A stretch of 64,000 bases of DNA from Streptococcus sp. D7B5. GTDB taxonomy: Bacteria; Bacillota; Bacilli; Lactobacillales; Streptococcaceae. The position numbers and the translations under genes were made by a program. Shown piece by piece: positions 1 to 7,093 of the stretch. The stretch spans positions 496,001 through 560,000 of the forward strand of contig NZ_CP121467.1 in NCBI RefSeq assembly GCF_029691405.1, written 5' to 3'. The stretch's first letter is position 1, and every line of letters starts with the position of its first letter. The notes under the pieces were generated by a model, which made no database searches, was not told where the DNA came from, and was given only the letters and a program-made list of their open reading frames with translations.

Positions 1-2
1 AC

Positions 3-53
3 CTGGTGATTCCAAAAAGTGAAATTGGAAAAGTCAAAGATTTGTTGTTGTAA
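3..53 (+). CDS. C-terminal tail of an unidentified gene (truncated by window edge)
   Basis: An open frame enters from the left edge and stops at TAA 51-53. The last residues read LVIPKSEIGKVKDLLL. This is too short to identify, and only the run-in and the stop codon can be seen. It is followed by a palindromic AT-rich stretch and the broken CPBP gene on the same strand. Confidence 0.4.
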   Translation: MVIPKSEIGKVKDLLL

Positions 54-59
54 GTTCTG

Positions 60-84
60 TTTACATAATTTATTTTACGTAAAA
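60..84. repeat. Short palindrome TACATAA-N6-TTACGTA
   Basis: An AT-rich inverted repeat with arms TACATAA and TTACGTA (one mismatch) lies about 20 bp before the CPBP gene start. The same motif recurs at 2603-2623 and 7071-7091. It could be an operator, a weak hairpin or the edge of a small repeat; the sequence does not decide. Confidence 0.45.
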
Positions 85-104
85 CATTATCGAAAGGATT
101 CTCT

Positions 105-849
105 ATGAAAAGAAATAAGGCAATTGCGGTATATTTGCTAGGCACATTTAGCCAGTTAGTATCAGTTTGTCTCCTTTTCTTTCTCTTGAATCATTTTTCT
201 GTTCAGTCCAATAATCTATTATCTATTTTAGGAATCTTTCTAGGTGGCATTTCTTCAGCTCTTTGGGGAATAATTGTTGCAAATCACTATTTTCATATTC
301 ATTTTAAGAAGATTGTAAACGATTTTTTTTAGCATTCATACCAGTTATAAACACTATTTATTATCTTTTTTCCTTATTGTCCTTGATTTTTCTTTTCTAA
401 TGTTTGGTGGGAAAATAGTAGAATTTAGCTGGTATCTCCCGTTTTTGATGTTCTTCAAATTTATTGTCTTTGGTGGTATAGAAGAGATTGGATGGCGATA
501 TGTCTTTCAACCAATTTTACAAGAGAAGCTACCGTATTTTCCCTCAACAATCCTAACCTTTTTCAGCTGGGCGATTTGGCATCTGTTGTTCTTTTACATT
601 GATGGTTCCCTAGCAACTCTGCAAATTCTACCGTTTTTATTTGGATTGCTGACGAATTCTTTCATACTCTCAGCTCTATATAACAAAACAAAGAATCTCT
701 GGATTTGCGTTATGACACATTCGATCATTAATGTCTTGTCTCAGATAACCATAGACACTGATCGATCCGAAACCTACCTGCTTAAAATCTTCATCATCTT
801 GGTATCCTGCTATATGGTAATACATAAAAAAGATGAGTATAGTCGGTAG
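105..849 (+). pseudogene. CPBP (Abi) family intramembrane metalloprotease, frameshifted
   Basis: Two frames make one CPBP-type membrane protein. The first (105-332) encodes the N-terminal membrane segments and ends at TAG 330-332, right after a run of eight T (323-330). The second carries the family motifs: EEIGWR (EExxxR), WAIWHLL with the second-motif His, and VMTHSIINV (HxxxN type). Dropping one T from the run joins the frames into a protein of about 248 residues, the usual length. CPBP proteases are membrane metalloenzymes, linked in streptococci and lactobacilli to bacteriocin self-immunity. Seen: two frames and an intact motif set. Inferred: a slipped homopolymer, either a fixed loss, an assembly error or a reversible phase-variation switch. 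An RBS-like GAAAGGA precedes the start. Confidence 0.75.
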
Positions 850-914
850 CTGATTTTGTTGGAAACAGTATTATTCTTTGGAAAAGTTATTTGCTAAGGA
901 GGATATACATCATA

Positions 915-1351
915 ATGAAAATACTCGATGTTTTATATAATTTTTATGGTGATTTTGATTTCATTGAAGAAAAATACAATGAAAAATACGAAGGTATTCT
1001 TATCAATATAAAGGAAGAGCAAGGGTATAAAAGATGCCGCTTGGCAAAAAGAACACCAAAAAAAGAAGGATATTTTACAGTTTTTTGGAAAAAGACCAAA
1101 ACAACAAGAACATTCCTTATACCAATGAGGATTTAGGAAATGAACTTATAATCGTTATCATTGATAATGATAAGAGGGGACTATTCATTATTCCAAACGA
1201 GGTGGCTATTCGTAAAAACATTCTGTCGACAAAAGATAGCAATGGAAAAATGTCTATGCGATTTTATCCTCCTTGGTGCTCAAATTTAAATACAACAGCT
1301 CGAGCAACACAAAAATGGCAATTTCAATATTTTAGAGAAATTAAAGTATAA
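915..1351 (+). pseudogene. MepB family protein, frameshifted
   Basis: The first frame starts at ATG 915, after AAGGAGG at 896-902, and carries the N-terminal half (MKILDVLYNFYGDFDF through RLAKRTPKKEGYFTVFW). The second runs to 1351 with the typical MepB end: NELIIVIIDNDKRGLF, MRFYPPWCSNLN, TQKWQFQYF. The break lies near 1085-1095 in a TTTTTTGGAAAAAG stretch, where one extra G or A would restore WEKDQNN in frame. MepB was named from the staphylococcal mepRAB operon; its function is poorly known. The repaired protein would be about 145 residues, normal for the family. It is the second broken gene in a row beside the dif site. Confidence 0.75.
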
Positions 1352-1376
1352 ACATATTGCCGGATTACATACACAC

Positions 1377-1421
1377 AAAAGACCTGTTTCTTATGATTGC
1401 AGAATCAGGTCTTTGTTTTTT
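1377..1421 (+). terminator. Rho-independent terminator after the MepB pseudogene
   Basis: Stem AAAGACCTG (1378-1386) pairs with CAGGTCTTT (1406-1414), followed by GTTTTTTC. It isolates the pseudogene region from xerS. Confidence 0.85.
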
Positions 1422-1446
1422 CTAGAATCCATCAAACACTTATAAC

Positions 1447-1477
1447 GTCTTTCCGAAAAACTATAATTTTCTTGAAA
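1447..1477 (+). other. difSL: difSL-like chromosome dimer resolution site
   Basis: This is a 31-bp stretch containing TCTTTCCGAAAAACTATAAT followed by TTTCTTGAAA. It closely resembles the site described in streptococci and lactococci as difSL, which lies just upstream of xerS and is recombined by XerS alone. Its position 53 bp before the xerS start is as expected. XerS would bind the two half-sites and resolve chromosome dimers at division. The exact borders are from memory of the family and may be off by one or two bases. Confidence 0.85.
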
Positions 1478-1500
1478 AATATATAAGTCTATGCTATACT
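1472..1500 (+). promoter_or_regulatory. xerS promoter overlapping dif
   Basis: The -35 TTGAAA (1472-1477) and extended -10 TGcTATACT (TATACT 1495-1500) are separated by 17 bp. The -35 box is the right end of the dif site, so XerS bound at dif would cover it. Confidence 0.75.
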
Positions 1501-1529
1501 ACTAGTAGACCTAATTATGGAGAAAATAC

Positions 1530-2600
1530 ATGAAACGTGAGATTTTACTGGAACGGATCGACAAACTAAAACAAATCATGCCCTGGTATGTTCTGGAATA
1601 CTATCAATCAAAGCTTGCTGTTCCCTACAGTTTTACAACTCTGTACGAATACCTCAAGGAATACGATCGATTTTTCAGCTGGGTTTTAGAGTCTGGAATT
1701 TCAAATGCTGATAAAATGTCTGACATTCCTTTATCGGTCTTGGAAAATATGTCTAAAAAAGACATGGAATCCTTTATTCTTTATCTACGTGAACGTCCAT
1801 TGCTGAATGCTAATACAACCAAGCAAGGTGTCTCTCAGACGACCATCAATCGGACCTTGTCAGCACTTTCCAGTCTTTACAAGTATCTGACCGAGGAAGT
1901 TGAAAACGACCAAGGAGAGCCTTATTTCTATCGTAATGTAATGAAGAAAGTTTCAACCAAGAAAAAGAAAGAAACTCTTGCTGCCAGAGCTGAAAACATC
2001 AAGCAAAAACTCTTTCTAGGTGATGAAACAGAAGGTTTTCTAACCTATATCGACCAGGAGTACCCACAACAGCTCTCAAATCGCGCTCTCTCATCATTTA
2101 ATAAGAATAAAGAACGTGATTTGGCTATTATTGCCCTTCTCTTGGCGTCTGGTGTCCGCTTATCTGAAGCTGTTAATCTGGATCTAAGAGACCTTAATCT
2201 CAAAATGATGGTTATCGATGTCACTCGAAAAGGGGGTAAACGAGACTCGGTCAATGTCGCTGCCTTTGCTAAGCCTTACCTAGAGAATTATCTCGCCATT
2301 CGAAATCAACGCTATAAGACGGAAAAGACGGATACAGCTCTCTTTTTGACACTCTATCGAGGTGTTCCCAATCGTATTGATGCTTCTAGCGTTGAAAAGA
2401 TGGTTGCTAAGTACTCTGAGGACTTTAAAGTCCGTGTAACTCCCCACAAACTCCGCCATACCTTAGCAACCAGGCTCTATGATGCAACTAAATCTCAAGT
2501 TTTGGTCAGCCATCAGCTAGGACATGCCAGTACACAAGTCACTGACCTCTATACCCACATTGTCAATGATGAACAAAAGAATGCTTTGGATAGCTTATAA
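1530..2600 (+). CDS. xerS: Tyrosine recombinase XerS
   Basis: This 356-residue site-specific tyrosine recombinase resolves chromosome dimers at difSL and is the single-protein Xer system of streptococci. Residues 1-170 form the SAM-like core-binding domain, and the catalytic domain runs from about 190 to 350. Visible catalytic residues are Arg210 (SGVRLSE), Lys234 (beta-hairpin), His306 and Arg309 (HKLRH), His332 (LGHAS) and the nucleophile Tyr341 (DLYTHI). The length matches XerS, and the adjacent dif site supports the name over XerC, XerD or a phage integrase. The start is ATG with GGAG about 8 bp before it. It has its own promoter and is on the plus strand, against the flow of the genes to its right. 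Confidence 0.96.
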   Translation: MKREILLERIDKLKQIMPWYVLEYYQSKLAVPYSFTTLYEYLKEYDRFFSWVLESGISNADKMSDIPLSVLENMSKKDMESFILYLRERPLLNANTTKQGVSQTTINRTLSALSSLYKYLTEEVENDQGEPYFYRNVMKKVSTKKKKETLAARAENIKQKLFLGDETEGFLTYIDQEYPQQLSNRALSSFNKNKERDLAIIALLLASGVRLSEAVNLDLRDLNLKMMVIDVTRKGGKRDSVNVAAFAKPYLENYLAIRNQRYKTEKTDTALFLTLYRGVPNRIDASSVEKMVAKYSEDFKVRVTPHKLRHTLATRLYDATKSQVLVSHQLGHASTQVTDLYTHIVNDEQKNALDSL

Positions 2601-2602
2601 AA

Positions 2603-2623
2603 TACATAAAATTATTTATGTAA
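2603..2623. repeat. Short palindrome TACATAAA-N5-TTTATGTA
   Basis: A perfect inverted repeat of 8-bp arms begins directly after the xerS stop. It is the same motif as at 60-84 and 7071-7091. Confidence 0.5.
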
Positions 2624-2633
2624 AATATAACTC

Positions 2634-2671
2634 ATAAAAAGAAGCTGGTCAAACAACCAACTTCTTTTCTT
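2634..2671. terminator. Bidirectional terminator between xerS and lplA
   Basis: AAAAAGAAGcTGGT pairs with ACCAaCTTCTTTT around a short loop. There are T-rich tails on both strands, as suits two convergent genes. Confidence 0.8.
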
Positions 2672-2672
2672 T

Positions 2673-3662
2673 TTATCCCACTACTGCTTCAGCGATTTCT
2701 TCACGGCTAATACCAGCAAAGTAGCGTGTAATATCAATAGTTTCTAGAGCTTTAAGAACATCCTCACGTTCGTATTTCACTCCACGAAGGACATCTTCTA
2801 CTGCAGCAACGTCCTCGATACCAAAGAAGTCACCATAAATTTTGATGTCTTGGATTTTTGATTCAAGAACATTGGCAAAGACTTCTACCTTACCACTAGT
2901 GAATTTTGTTCCACGACGGACGTTAAACTCAGGTGATTTGCCGTAGTTCCAGTCCCAAGTACCAAACTTTGTATCCTTGATGCGATTGATTTCAGCCAAT
3001 TCTTCCTCAGAAAAAACGTATTCAGTCATCTCTGGGTACTCTTTTTTCATGTATTCCAATAGTAAATCACGGAATTCTTCAACTGTGATTTTTTCTGGTA
3101 ATTCATTGACAATATTGGTTACACGGGCACGGACAGATTTCACACCTTTTGATTCAAATTTATCTTTTGAAACCTTGAGGGCGTTAGCAAGGACTGACAA
3201 ATCAACGTCAAAGAGCAAGCAACCGTGGTGCATGATACGCCCATTGATATAGGCTTGGGCATTGCCACAGAATTTCTTACCTTCAATCTCAAGGTCATTA
3301 CGGCCTGTAAACTCAGCTTTAACACCGAGTTGAGCCAAGGTATTGATAACTGGAGTTGAAAAACTCTTAAAGTCAAAGGCCTTGTTTTCATCTTCTTTTG
3401 AAATGATGGTGTAGTTGAGATTGTTCAGATCGTGATAAACAGCTCCACCACCACTGATACGGCGGACTACCTCAATGCCATTTGCACGGACATAATCACG
3501 GTTGATTTCTTCGATAGTATTCTGGTGACGACCAACAATGATAGAAGGTTTGTTAATCCAAAGTAGGAAGATTTGATCCTCATCCAAAAGGTGTTTAAAG
3601 GCATATTCTTCCAAGGCGATATTAAAAGCAGTGTCGTTTGAATGATTGATAATGTATTTCAT
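2673..3662 (-). CDS. lplA: Lipoate-protein ligase A
   Basis: This 329-residue enzyme activates free lipoate with ATP and transfers it to the lysine of lipoyl domains. The N-terminal catalytic domain shows RRISGGGAVYHD (residues 67-78, lipoate and AMP binding) and GRNDLEIEGKKFCGNAQ near 120-136, holding the conserved lysine. A C-terminal accessory domain follows from about 245. It lies next to the aco operon, whose E3 subunit carries the only lipoyl domain in the window, so that protein is its likely substrate. Two hairpins (3723-3788) lie between the two, so lplA is probably transcribed separately. Streptococci can have a second ligase, so it is not certain this is the only one. Confidence 0.93.
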   Translation of the reverse strand: MKYIINHSNDTAFNIALEEYAFKHLLDEDQIFLLWINKPSIIVGRHQNTIEEINRDYVRANGIEVVRRISGGGAVYHDLNNLNYTIISKEDENKAFDFKSFSTPVINTLAQLGVKAEFTGRNDLEIEGKKFCGNAQAYINGRIMHHGCLLFDVDLSVLANALKVSKDKFESKGVKSVRARVTNIVNELPEKITVEEFRDLLLEYMKKEYPEMTEYVFSEEELAEINRIKDTKFGTWDWNYGKSPEFNVRRGTKFTSGKVEVFANVLESKIQDIKIYGDFFGIEDVAAVEDVLRGVKYEREDVLKALETIDITRYFAGISREEIAEAVVG

Positions 3663-3722
3663 AGTATTTCCAAAAATTTAGTTTTTAAATTCTGTTCATA
3701 GCAATCCAATTTTCTAAAGTGG

Positions 3723-3788
3723 TAAAAAGAAATGTAACGTGTTATCGTTACATTTCTCGGAAAAATTGAGACAAGAGGCTCAATTTTT
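3723..3788 (-). terminator. Tandem hairpins, terminator of the aco operon
   Basis: There are two perfect stems. AAAAATTGAG/CTCAATTTTT (3761-3788) has 10-bp arms and an 8-nt loop. AGAAATGTAAC/GTTACATTTCT (3728-3757) has 11-bp arms, an 8-nt loop and a T-run on the minus strand. Read after acoL, they would end the operon. Confidence 0.7.
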
Positions 3789-3857
3789 AGGCATGGAACT
3801 CTAATAGAGGTCGCTGCCGTCCGTACTACTTTAAGAAAATTTAGTTGAAAATCTTAT

Positions 3858-5561
3858 TTATTTTTTCTTAGGTGAATGGATAGCCATTCCTAGAACATCC
3901 GCAAATGCTTCGTACATCACTTCAGAGTAGGTTGGGTGTCCGTGGATGGTCTTCAGCATTTCCTCAACAGTGATTTCCATTTCGATAATGCTTGATGCCT
4001 CGTTAATCAATTCTGCGGCTGCAGGACCAATGATGTGCACACCAAGGATTTCCCCGTATTTCTTATCTGCAATGACTTTTACGAAACCTTGAGCAGCATC
4101 CGATGCAATGGCACGACCGTTGGCTGCAAAGTTGAATTTACCGATTGCAACATCGTATTTCTCACGTGCTTGTTCTTCAGTCAGACCTACTGCTGCTACT
4201 TCAGGGAGAGTGTAGATAGCTGCTGGAGTCAAGTTCAATTTAGCAACAGCATGGTTTCCTTTGAGGGCATTTTCAGCAGCAACTTCCCCCATACGGAAGG
4301 CTGCGTGCGCCAACATTTTAGTACCGTTGATGTCACCTGGTGCGTAGATTCCAGGAACAGAAGTTTCCATGTACTCATTGACCTTAATACGACCACGATC
4401 CAATTCAAACTCAACATCGCCAATTCCTTCAAGGTCTGGTACACGACCGATTGAAAGAAGAGCTTTGCTAGCGATGATATCGTCTTTTCCTTCAACCTTG
4501 ATACGAAGTTGACCATTTTCTTCGATGATTTCTTGCAATTTTGTACCTGTCAAGATAGTCATACCTTTACGCTCAAGAATCAAGCGAAGATTCTTAGACA
4601 CTTCCGCATCCATAGCTGGAACGATACGGTCCATCATTTCGATAACAGTTACTTTTGAACCAAATGTCATGAATGCTTGGCCGAGTTCGATACCGACAAC
4701 CCCACCACCGATGATTACGAGGCTTTCTGGTACTTCGTTCATTTCAAGAATGTCATCACTGGTCATGACAAGTGGAGATTCCATACCAGGAACGTTGATC
4801 TTGCTGACTTTTGAACCACCGGCAAGGATAATTTTCTTGGTTTCAAGCAATTCAGAACCATTTACCAAGACATTCTTATCTTTAGTGATTGTACCAATTC
4901 CCTTATGAACAGTAACTCCGTAACTACGAAGAAGACCTGCAACACCACCAACCAAAGTATTGACAACCTTAGATTTTGTCTCTAAAAGTTTATCCATATC
5001 TACAGTGAAGTTTGGATTTTCGATGACGATACCTCGGTTTGCTGCATGACCGATATTTTCGATGATTTCAGCATTGTGAAGGTAGGTCTTGGTTGGGATA
5101 CAGCCACGGTTCAAACACGTTCCACCGAGTTCAGATTTCTCAACAAGGGCAACCTTCCCACCGAGTTGGGCAGCTTTAATGGCTGCAACATAACCAGCAG
5201 GACCTCCACCAATCACAACGATATCAAAGGCATCATCGCTCTTACCATCGTCGTTTGAGGCACTAGCTGCAGGTGCAGGTTTTGATTCTGGCGCAGCTGC
5301 TCCAGCTGTTGGGATGTTTTCCCCTTCTTCTCCAAGGTAACCGATAACTTCAGTTACAGGGACAGTTTCACCATCTCCTTTAAGGATGGCAATCAAGTAT
5401 CCATCTTCTTCGGCTTCCAATTCCATGCTGACTTTGTCAGTCATGATTTCCAAAAGGATTTCTCCTTCTTTTACAAATTCACCGACTTTTTTATTCCATT
5501 GGACAATTTGTCCTTCTGTCATATCTACGCCGGCTTTTGGCATAATTACTTCTAAGGCCAT
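3858..5561 (-). CDS. acoL: Dihydrolipoamide dehydrogenase (E3) with N-terminal lipoyl domain
   Basis: This flavoenzyme reoxidises dihydrolipoamide and passes electrons to NAD+. Its 567 residues are about 100 more than a plain E3, because residues 1-80 form a lipoyl domain with the lipoylation motif TDKVSM (Lys43). A Pro/Ala-rich linker (about 85-110) follows. The FAD site is GGGPAG (118-123) and the redox disulfide is Cys149/Cys154 in GGTCLNRGCIPTK. The NAD site is IGGGVVGIE, and the C-terminal dimer domain has the catalytic HGHPTYSE. Known in pneumococcus: the E3 carries the lipoyl domain. It is the last gene of acoA-acoB-acoC-acoL, and the partner E2 here has no lipoyl domain, so this subunit must provide the swinging arm. 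Confidence 0.95.
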   Translation of the reverse strand: MALEVIMPKAGVDMTEGQIVQWNKKVGEFVKEGEILLEIMTDKVSMELEAEEDGYLIAILKGDGETVPVTEVIGYLGEEGENIPTAGAAAPESKPAPAASASNDDGKSDDAFDIVVIGGGPAGYVAAIKAAQLGGKVALVEKSELGGTCLNRGCIPTKTYLHNAEIIENIGHAANRGIVIENPNFTVDMDKLLETKSKVVNTLVGGVAGLLRSYGVTVHKGIGTITKDKNVLVNGSELLETKKIILAGGSKVSKINVPGMESPLVMTSDDILEMNEVPESLVIIGGGVVGIELGQAFMTFGSKVTVIEMMDRIVPAMDAEVSKNLRLILERKGMTILTGTKLQEIIEENGQLRIKVEGKDDIIASKALLSIGRVPDLEGIGDVEFELDRGRIKVNEYMETSVPGIYAPGDINGTKMLAHAAFRMGEVAAENALKGNHAVAKLNLTPAAIYTLPEVAAVGLTEEQAREKYDVAIGKFNFAANGRAIASDAAQGFVKVIADKKYGEILGVHIIGPAAAELINEASSIIEMEITVEEMLKTIHGHPTYSEVMYEAFADVLGMAIHSPKKK

Positions 5562-5602
5562 GTCTTACTTCCTTCTAAATCTCTAAAATAACAATAGCTG
5601 AC

Positions 5603-6646
5603 TTAAACCAACATTGAGATCGGATTCTCAATCAAGGCTTTCAAGTCTTTCATAAACTTAGCACCAGCCATACCATCTACAACACGGTGGTCAATAGTTA
5701 AACCAAGGCTCATGATAGGACGAATATCAACTTCGCCATTAACAACGACAGGTTTCTCTACTGTTGAGCTCACACCCAAGATAGCAGAGTTTGGCTGATT
5801 GATGATTGGCCCAAAGGACTGAACGCCAAACATTCCCAAGTTACTAATTGTGAAGGTTGAGTTTTGTAACTCACTTGGAGCCAATTTGCCATCCAAGGTA
5901 CGACCAATGACATCCTTAAAGGCTACAACCAACTCTGACAAGCTCATTTTTTCAGCATTGTAAACAACTGGTGTCATCAATCCGTTATCCATCCCAACCG
6001 CCATCGCAAGGTTGACATAGTTATGAGTGATAATGGTCTTGCCGTCTTCTGTCAATGAAGCATTGATGTATGGGTGTTTCATCAATGTTTTCACAACAGC
6101 GAGTGAAAGAAGGTCTGTTACAGTAGTCTTCTTACCAGTCGCTTCCATAATTGGCTCAAGAACCTTCTTACGAAGAGCCAACATTTCTGACATATCGACA
6201 TCGTAGTTGAGTGTGAAAGTTGGCGCAGTTAGGTAAGATTCAACCATACGTTGCGCGATAACCTTACGCATTGGTGTCATTGGAATACGCTCAATCTCAC
6301 CATAAGGAGTGATATTGTCTGGAACTTCTTCCACTTTTTCGATTTGAGCAGGAGACTTGATGGTGTCGTTTTCGATATTTTCAGGAAGTAAGGCCAAAAC
6401 GTCCTTCTTCATGATTTTACCACGGTGACCCGTTCCTTGGATTTCCTGCCAAGCAATGTTATGTTCGAGGGCAATTCGTTTTGCAAGTGGCGAAATGCGA
6501 ACCACATTTGTGTCTTTATAAGTTTCCACGTCTTCTTTGTGGACACGACCGTTTGCACCTGAGCCAGAAACGTCGTAGAGGTTGATCCCTAGATCATCCG
6601 CTAACTTTCTAGCCGCAGGAGTCGCTCTTAGCTTGTCATCAGCCAT
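5603..6646 (-). CDS. acoC: Dihydrolipoamide acyltransferase (E2) lacking a lipoyl domain
   Basis: This is the core subunit of the acetoin/pyruvate dehydrogenase complex; it transfers the acetyl group from lipoate to CoA. The 347 residues begin directly with two peripheral-subunit-binding motifs (about 6-42, ATPAARKLADDLGI, and about 51-87, ISPLAKRIALEHNI). The catalytic domain (about 115-347) has His320 and Asp324 in DHRVVDG. The usual N-terminal lipoyl domain is absent; it sits on AcoL instead. It is 41 bp upstream of acoL. The 447 bp between acoB and this gene are filled with palindromic repeats, which may affect its expression relative to E1. Confidence 0.94.
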   Translation of the reverse strand: MADDKLRATPAARKLADDLGINLYDVSGSGANGRVHKEDVETYKDTNVVRISPLAKRIALEHNIAWQEIQGTGHRGKIMKKDVLALLPENIENDTIKSPAQIEKVEEVPDNITPYGEIERIPMTPMRKVIAQRMVESYLTAPTFTLNYDVDMSEMLALRKKVLEPIMEATGKKTTVTDLLSLAVVKTLMKHPYINASLTEDGKTIITHNYVNLAMAVGMDNGLMTPVVYNAEKMSLSELVVAFKDVIGRTLDGKLAPSELQNSTFTISNLGMFGVQSFGPIINQPNSAILGVSSTVEKPVVVNGEVDIRPIMSLGLTIDHRVVDGMAGAKFMKDLKALIENPISMLV

Positions 6647-6676
6647 GACCTCTCCAATTCTATACTAAGATATTAA

Positions 6677-6764
6677 GGACGAAGAGGGCAATGAAAAAAT
6701 AGGAGATTGACCATGTGTTCGATGCACACAAGGAAATCTATCTTTTTTTCGAAGACCTCCGTCC
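6677..6764. repeat. Palindromic repeat element, copy A
   Basis: An 88-bp imperfect palindrome. Outer arms are GGACG (6677-6681) and CGTCC (6760-6764), middle arms are A/T-rich (GAAAAAATAGGAGAT against ATCTATCTTTTTTTC), and the inner hairpin is GTGT/ACAC near 6715-6729. It shares layout and several words with copies B and C but is the most diverged. It lies between acoC and acoB. Confidence 0.6.
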
Positions 6765-6786
6765 GAATTCAATTACATGATGCAAA

Positions 6787-6886
6787 GGGCGTAAAAAGCG
6801 ACCGAAAAATAGGAAATCGACGCTGGCTTCGATGAAGCCAAGGAGATTTATCTTTTTTCCGAGCTTTTAGCCCGTGTTCAACTCTA
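6787..6886. repeat. Palindromic repeat element, copy B
   Basis: Nested inverted repeat. The outer arms GGGC (6787-6790) and GCCC (6870-6873) enclose AAAAGC/GCTTTT, then CGAAAAATAGGAAATC against GATTTATCTTTTTTCCG, with a perfect inner hairpin TGGCTTC-gat-GAAGCCA (6824-6840). It ends in a conserved flank GTGTTCAACTCTA. Copy C (18931-19032) aligns along its whole length. It resembles the small dispersed repeats of pneumococcus and its relatives; which family it belongs to was not tested. Confidence 0.7.
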
Positions 6887-6887
6887 C

Positions 6888-7053
6888 AAGTAACTTGGAC
6901 ACGAAACGTGTCTCAAGTTACTACGGTTGCCGCTATTAGGCGGTCAACCTAGTAGACTTACTAAGTCGTTCGTCGAATAGTATCGATTCGACTCCCTTCT
7001 GTCGCAACTTTACAAACAACTTAGATACAAAACGTATCTCAAGTTGTTAAAGT
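6888..7053. repeat. Array of small hairpins between acoC and acoB
   Basis: At least four inverted repeats lie in a row. AGTAACTTGgACACG pairs with CGTGTCtCAAGTTACT (6889-6923). GTTGcCGC pairs with GGCGgtCAAC (about 6926-6948). GTCGAAT pairs with ATTCGAC (about 6973-6993). AACAACTTaGATAC pairs with GTATCtcAAGTTGTT (7015-7049). The first and last are variants of one another. There is no open frame and no clear promoter or T-run. Confidence 0.6.
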
Positions 7054-7070
7054 TAAAAAGAACAATTGTT

Positions 7071-7091
7071 TACATAATTTATCTTATGTAG
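7071..7091. repeat. Short palindrome TACATAA-N6-TTATGTA
   Basis: Perfect 7-bp arms just beyond the acoB stop codon. This is the third copy of the motif seen at 60-84 and 2603-2623. Confidence 0.5.
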
Positions 7092-7093
7092 TT

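Noticed and set aside
1530-2600. xerS as a phage integrase of a genomic island
   Set aside because: The 356-residue length, the dif site in front and the lack of phage genes fit the housekeeping recombinase.
4035-4908. Long ORFs antisense to acoL and other aco, eno and fhs genes
   Set aside because: They are shadows of strongly coding frames with biased codons; no RBS and no recognisable products.
6647-7093. A BOX or RUP element between acoB and acoC
   Set aside because: The sequence does not look like the boxA/boxC or RUP sequences I remember; I describe it as an unassigned palindromic family.
6647-7093. A CRISPR array
   Set aside because: The hairpins differ in sequence and spacing; there are no direct repeats of constant length and no cas genes.
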